A DNA stretch of 17,292 nucleotides from assembly GCA_014859215.1 (NCBI GenBank), contig JACUUS010000027.1, positions 1-17,292 on the forward strand, read 5' to 3'. This document shows positions 14,446 through 17,292 of this stretch, piece after piece. Each line of letters begins with the position of its first letter. Positions within the stretch are counted from its first letter, which is position 1. The notes beneath the pieces are model-generated. The model saw only the letters and a program-made list of their open reading frames with translations, searched no databases and was not told the origin of the DNA. The stretch is from Dehalococcoidia bacterium (GTDB lineage Bacteria > Chloroflexota > Dehalococcoidia > SZUA-161). The position numbers and the translations under genes were made by a program.

Positions 14446-15399
14446 TCAGGCATCCTCCGGTTCTCCTCCTGGCTCCGCAGGCAAAACGCTTTGTCCAAAC
14501 CTCCTGATCGCGTGACCGCCAAATTGACTCCTCAACGCCGACAGCAACCTGGGCCCGAGCGGCTGTTCCTGTCGAGATCTGAAACGCGCCTGGAGCGCTT
14601 GAGATATAGCGAACGTGGGAATCGCAAGATCGACCGCCTCATGGACCATCCACCGCCCCTCTCCGGAGTCATCAACGTACGCCTCGATGTCATCGAGCCG
14701 CGGGCTCTCGTGCAGGATCGCGGCGACAAGGTCCAGGAGCCATGATCGTATGACGCTCCCGCGCCGCCAGACCTCGGCAATCTGGTACAGGTCAAGGCCG
14801 AATTCGGTTCTGGCCTGCATCAGTTCGAATCCCTCGGCATAGGACTGCATTATGCCGTATTCAATTCCGTTGTGTACCATCTTGACGAAGTGCCCGGCGC
14901 CGTTGGGTCCGACATGAGCGTATCCGCTGTCGGGTGAGGGAGCAAGCGTTCGAAATACAGGTTCAACCTTCGCGAACGTTTCCTTCTCGCCTCCTATCAT
15001 CAGGCAGTAGCCTGCTTCAAGACCCCACACACCGCCGCTCGTGCCCGCGTCCAGCAGATGAAGGCCCTTCCCTGACAGCCATGCCGACAGTTCGACTGTG
15101 TCCCTGTAGTAGGAATTGCCCCCATCGATAATGATATCGCCCTCCGAGAGCCGTCCTGCCAGGCTTTCAACGGTTCTCCTGGTAGGCTCGCCCGCAGGGA
15201 CCATAATCCACACAATACGAGGCCGGTCCAGTCTCTCGACAAGTTCCTCGACTGAACCAGCCCCCAGGGCGCCCTTCTCGACTGCCTGCCTTGCGGCTCC
15301 GGGATCTATGTCATATGTAATGACTGTGTGGCCTCCCCGTATGAGGCGCTCAGCCATACTGCTTCCCATGCGCCCCAGACCGATCATTCCCAGTTGCAT
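14446..15399 (-). CDS. gnd: 6-phosphogluconate dehydrogenase, short type
   Basis: Gnd oxidatively decarboxylates 6-phosphogluconate to ribulose 5-phosphate, CO2 and NAD(P)H. The 317-residue form has the Rossmann GLGRMG (7-12), WIMVPAGEPT, IDGGNSYYRDT (91-101), LDAGTSGGVWGLEAG (116-130), GHFVKMVHNGIEYG (169-182, catalytic Lys173) and WRRGSVIRSWLLDL. The short C-terminal part ends with ARFRSRQ and LRSQFGGHAI, as in GndA-like enzymes, many of which prefer NAD; the cofactor here is unproven. Start choice: ATG 15399 fits the family, with GGATGGGATGG just upstream. An in-frame ATG at 15474 adds 25 residues and lies 71 nt from the -10 of element C, the same distance as at rpiB and the 86-aa gene, so the longer form is possible. 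I see no glucose-6-phosphate dehydrogenase in the window. Confidence 0.92.
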   Translation of the reverse strand: MQLGMIGLGRMGSSMAERLIRGGHTVITYDIDPGAARQAVEKGALGAGSVEELVERLDRPRIVWIMVPAGEPTRRTVESLAGRLSEGDIIIDGGNSYYRDTVELSAWLSGKGLHLLDAGTSGGVWGLEAGYCLMIGGEKETFAKVEPVFRTLAPSPDSGYAHVGPNGAGHFVKMVHNGIEYGIMQSYAEGFELMQARTEFGLDLYQIAEVWRRGSVIRSWLLDLVAAILHESPRLDDIEAYVDDSGEGRWMVHEAVDLAIPTFAISQALQARFRSRQEQPLGPRLLSALRSQFGGHAIRRFGQSVLPAEPGGEPEDA

Positions 15400-15544
15400 G
15401 TCCATCCCATCCATGAGCAGTAGTTTGGCGGCGCGGAGTCCCTGAAACAAATTGAAGGCGGTAACGGAGTACATCCCTCGCTGCGAGCCGGGGGGCCAGA
15501 AACTAGATTGCGATGGCTGTATGCTACGGCATAAACATCAAGAA

Positions 15545-15583
15545 GTCATATAATCGGTCTGCAAAAAGTTGAAGAATTATGAC
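15545..15583 (-). promoter_or_regulatory. 39-bp promoter-like element C, upstream of gnd
   Basis: Same layout as B: GTCATAATTC, TTCAAC (-35), 17-bp spacer, TATGAC (-10; 15545-15550). B and C also share the next bases, TTCTT. It lies between the DUF5752-like gene stop and gnd and would drive gnd and rpe, perhaps the whole cluster. Confidence 0.65.
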
Positions 15584-15667
15584 AAACACGTACTGATAAC
15601 CGGCGCGCAGCTGCCTGCGCAGGTATACACGAGTTCATCTGGCGGTATCAATGCAGCCTGGTTCAGG

Positions 15668-15973
15668 CTACTGGAGCCGATCCCTGAGGAAGGCTAACCT
15701 CCGGGAAACGCTCACGGTTGCCTGGCTGCGGGACCGGGACTTCGCGAGGTCTCTGGCAAGCTTCTCGTCTTTTATGATATCCCTTACCCAGTTGTGGAAG
15801 TCATTGTGGTGGTCATCCACGTGGAAAGCAAAGCTCTCGTCGGTCATATTCACCAGAGCCTGTTCGAGCTCTTGCATGTTCTTGAATACCTTGCCGTCCC
15901 GGCATCTGAAAACATATTCATCCGGGACATTGTTCAACCATCTGCCTGCATCTTCAGTAGATATCCTGGGCAT
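15668..15973 (-). CDS. DUF5752-like small protein
   Basis: The 101-residue protein reads VFRCRDGKVFKNMQELEQAL, then AFHVDDHHNDFHNWVRDIIKDEKLARDLAKSRSR. This matches my memory of the DUF5752 family pattern: a C-DG strand, an L-EL helix, an F-HV turn, and NDF-NWV-D-I-D-LA-L. No biochemical function is known to me for it. It is soluble, with no signal or membrane segment. The His/Asp cluster HVDDHHNDFH could bind metal, which is inference. The ATG at 15973 follows GGAGGGAGGTGG, a strong ribosome site, and a good promoter lies just upstream, so it is probably transcribed alone. Confidence 0.72.
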   Translation of the reverse strand: MPRISTEDAGRWLNNVPDEYVFRCRDGKVFKNMQELEQALVNMTDESFAFHVDDHHNDFHNWVRDIIKDEKLARDLAKSRSRSQATVSVSRRLAFLRDRLQ

Positions 15974-16000
15974 AGCGCCACCTCCCTCCGCTCGTGGAAA

Positions 16001-16029
16001 ATGCTATACCGTCCCGGGGCCTGTGTCAA
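16001..16029 (-). promoter_or_regulatory. sigma70-type promoter for the DUF5752-like gene
   Basis: Minus strand: consensus TTGACA (16024-16029), a 17-bp spacer and TAGCAT (16001-16006). The start codon at 15973 follows after a short leader with a strong GGAGG site. Confidence 0.6.
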
Positions 16030-16084
16030 GTTCGATAATCCACCAGGAATCCGGCGTCGGGTTGGCAGCCCAGTCCCGAAACGG

Positions 16085-16789
16085 TTACACCTCAGGCAGG
16101 GTAATCTCTATATGCTCACCAAAATCATAGACTTTGATCGTACTATTCATAAGTGTTTCACCGTGTTCGCCGGTGGCAGGGATGCCGGTCTCAATGTCCA
16201 TCCTGCGAATGTAGTCCTCCTCATCGATCCAGATCTGTACTATGCTTAGCCATTTCGGAAGGGATTCCGGCATTGCCAACTCGCGAGAAACAGCCTTCCT
16301 ATCGATTTCCATCTGGTATCGCGTACACTGGGCGCCGCCGACATACTCCTGGCCCAGTTCCTGGATATTCTTAATAAACGCCAGCAAATTGAACACCCCC
16401 GGTATGGGTGTTTCGAATTTTGGCACCCCTGCGATCATCCGATAATATCCCTCTTCCAATTCTTCCACGCACGGCCTCCAGGGCCCATCTTCTCGTTCCC
16501 GGAAATAGCAGCGATCGCCGTCCTTGACAGCTTCCTGCCAGGTGGAGTCTCCGGTGGTCTTTGAATGGACACGGTCAATTGCGGCCACTTCGGTCTTGAA
16601 TGAAGTGGAGGCCGTCTCTACACCGCCGGTGACGACCTCGGAACTGCCTTCCACCCGGTATGACTGCACCTCGCTCATCTTCATTACGGCCCGCTCTATG
16701 GCAGCCTTGCATTCGGCCCCCTGGCTGCTGCAAGCCGGGACAGCAAACAGGAAAGCTATAACAAGTACGAGCATCAGACAGCGGCCCAT
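16085..16789 (-). CDS. secreted lipoprotein, LppX/LolA-like fold possible
   Basis: The 234-residue protein starts with a lipoprotein signal: MGRCLMLVLVIAFLFAVPAC, hydrophobic core then lipobox V-P-A-C with Cys20 as the lipidation site. The mature part begins with a helix (AAIERAVMKMSEVQSYRVEGSSEV) and continues as alternating beta strands (FKTEVAAIDR, DGDRCYFREREDGPW, CTRYQMEIDRKAV, IVQIWIDEEDYIRRMDIET, STIKVYDFGEHIEITLPEV). This helix then half-barrel pattern resembles the LppX/LprG/LolA-like lipoproteins. A role in lipid or envelope handling is inference. ATG 16789 is chosen because the signal peptide begins there and AAGGGTGAGG lies upstream; an in-frame ATG at 16852 would place charged residues before the signal. 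It starts 41 bp after the preceding gene, so they probably share a transcript. Confidence 0.75.
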   Translation of the reverse strand: MGRCLMLVLVIAFLFAVPACSSQGAECKAAIERAVMKMSEVQSYRVEGSSEVVTGGVETASTSFKTEVAAIDRVHSKTTGDSTWQEAVKDGDRCYFREREDGPWRPCVEELEEGYYRMIAGVPKFETPIPGVFNLLAFIKNIQELGQEYVGGAQCTRYQMEIDRKAVSRELAMPESLPKWLSIVQIWIDEEDYIRRMDIETGIPATGEHGETLMNSTIKVYDFGEHIEITLPEV

Positions 16790-16830
16790 TTCCTCACCCT
16801 TTCTCGATTTATTCGACTCGCAAAGCCAGT

Positions 16831-17292
16831 CTAGCTTCCGGTATAGATGCAAATGTAGTAGTCCTCCCGGTTACTGTCATAAGATATCGGGGGCGGCGAA
16901 GGCGTAACTTCCATCGCCTTTTCCCAGGGGCTTGGAGGAGGCCCTATATAGTAATGGAAGCCGTATGGGTGGTCCGGTTCGGCCTTGCCGGAGCAGGAAA
17001 TGCCTGGACCTCTGCCGGCCTGGAAACCCGCCGTTACAAATCCTCCCGACAGGCCGGAGTCCCAGTCGACACTTTCCCCCGGCCACTCCACGCTGATCTT
17101 GGACTTGAGAATCAGCACGGGCAAGTCCTCTGCGACCTCCGGCCATACAGCCTGAAAGAATTCCCCGATAGTTATGTCATCACCCCAGAGCTGCTCTATT
17201 ATCTGAAGCTGCTCCTCCGTAGCAACGGTATGCCAGCGATATTCGGTAACTGCCCCGTTATCAGGGATTGAAGTGGTGGACATTCCGGCGGG
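16831..17292 (-). CDS. unrecognised protein, 5' end may lie outside the window
   Basis: The frame is open from the right edge to a stop at 16831. An ATG at 17283 would give 150 residues, but the frame continues upstream, so the true start may be beyond the edge. I do not recognise a domain. The visible part has an acidic, helical stretch (TEEQLQIIEQLWGDDITIGEFFQAVWPEVAEDL), a Gly-rich middle and a Pro-rich, Tyr-rich end (GPPPSPWEKAMEVTPSPPPI, YYICIYTGS). There is no membrane segment in view. It precedes the lipoprotein by 41 bp on the same strand, so a cell-envelope or secreted role is possible, but that rests on context alone. Confidence 0.5.
   Translation of the reverse strand, partial: PAGMSTTSIPDNGAVTEYRWHTVATEEQLQIIEQLWGDDITIGEFFQAVWPEVAEDLPVLILKSKISVEWPGESVDWDSGLSGGFVTAGFQAGRGPGISCSGKAEPDHPYGFHYYIGPPPSPWEKAMEVTPSPPPISYDSNREDYYICIYTGS

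Noticed and set aside
15605..15620. Inverted repeat GCGCAG/CTGCGC after the DUF5752-like gene, considered as a terminator
   Set aside because: The stem is 6 bp with no T-tract on the minus strand, too weak to call.

Overview
The window is GC-rich bacterial DNA, almost fully coding, with no rRNA, tRNA, CRISPR array, IS element or phage gene that I can recognise. The gene types point to an anaerobic or facultatively anaerobic, probably free-living bacterium. They include an AmrS-type radical SAM enzyme, a tandem universal stress protein, a fused transaldolase/glucose-6-phosphate isomerase, a short-type 6-phosphogluconate dehydrogenase and a lipoprotein with an N-terminal lipobox. Chloroflexota or a deep anaerobic Actinobacteriota lineage would fit. 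This is an impression from protein style and is not proven.

Layout, left to right. Positions 1-1796 (minus strand) hold a small operon of an 86-aa unknown protein, a HAD phosphatase and amrS, which runs off the left edge. Positions 1797-2009 are a divergent promoter region. Positions 2010-3354 (plus) are pyruvate kinase, broken by an internal deletion plus frameshift just after the catalytic region. Positions 3355-3697 are non-coding, with a 13-bp tandem repeat and a promoter. Positions 3698-4928 (plus) hold a short three-helix membrane protein, possibly a truncated PrsW N-terminus, followed by a two-domain universal stress protein. Positions 5085-5537 (plus) encode an SRPBCC protein with its own sigma70-type promoter.

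Positions 15399 down to 5666 (all minus) form a central-carbon cluster in the order gnd, rpe, rpiB, tal-like/pgi fusion, ackA, phosphoketolase-family gene, possible small ORF, ppa. Most junctions are short or overlapping. The genes fit a phosphoketolase route: 6-phosphogluconate to ribulose 5-phosphate (Gnd), to xylulose 5-phosphate (Rpe) or ribose 5-phosphate (RpiB), cleavage to acetyl phosphate (phosphoketolase), then ATP plus acetate (AckA). Pgi links fructose 6-phosphate to glucose 6-phosphate. Positions 15668-17292 (minus) encode a DUF5752-like small protein, a lipoprotein and an unrecognised protein that reaches the right edge.

Most notable points. (1) The transaldolase half of the fusion has lost the Schiff-base lysine (Gly instead) and its other active-site residues, while the isomerase half is intact. 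(2) The phosphoketolase is divergent in its signature motifs. (3) Three 39-bp promoter-like elements of identical length and layout sit upstream of gnd, rpiB and the 86-aa/HAD/amrS operon. They suggest a shared promoter class or regulon linking the sugar-phosphate genes to the otherwise unconnected amrS operon.
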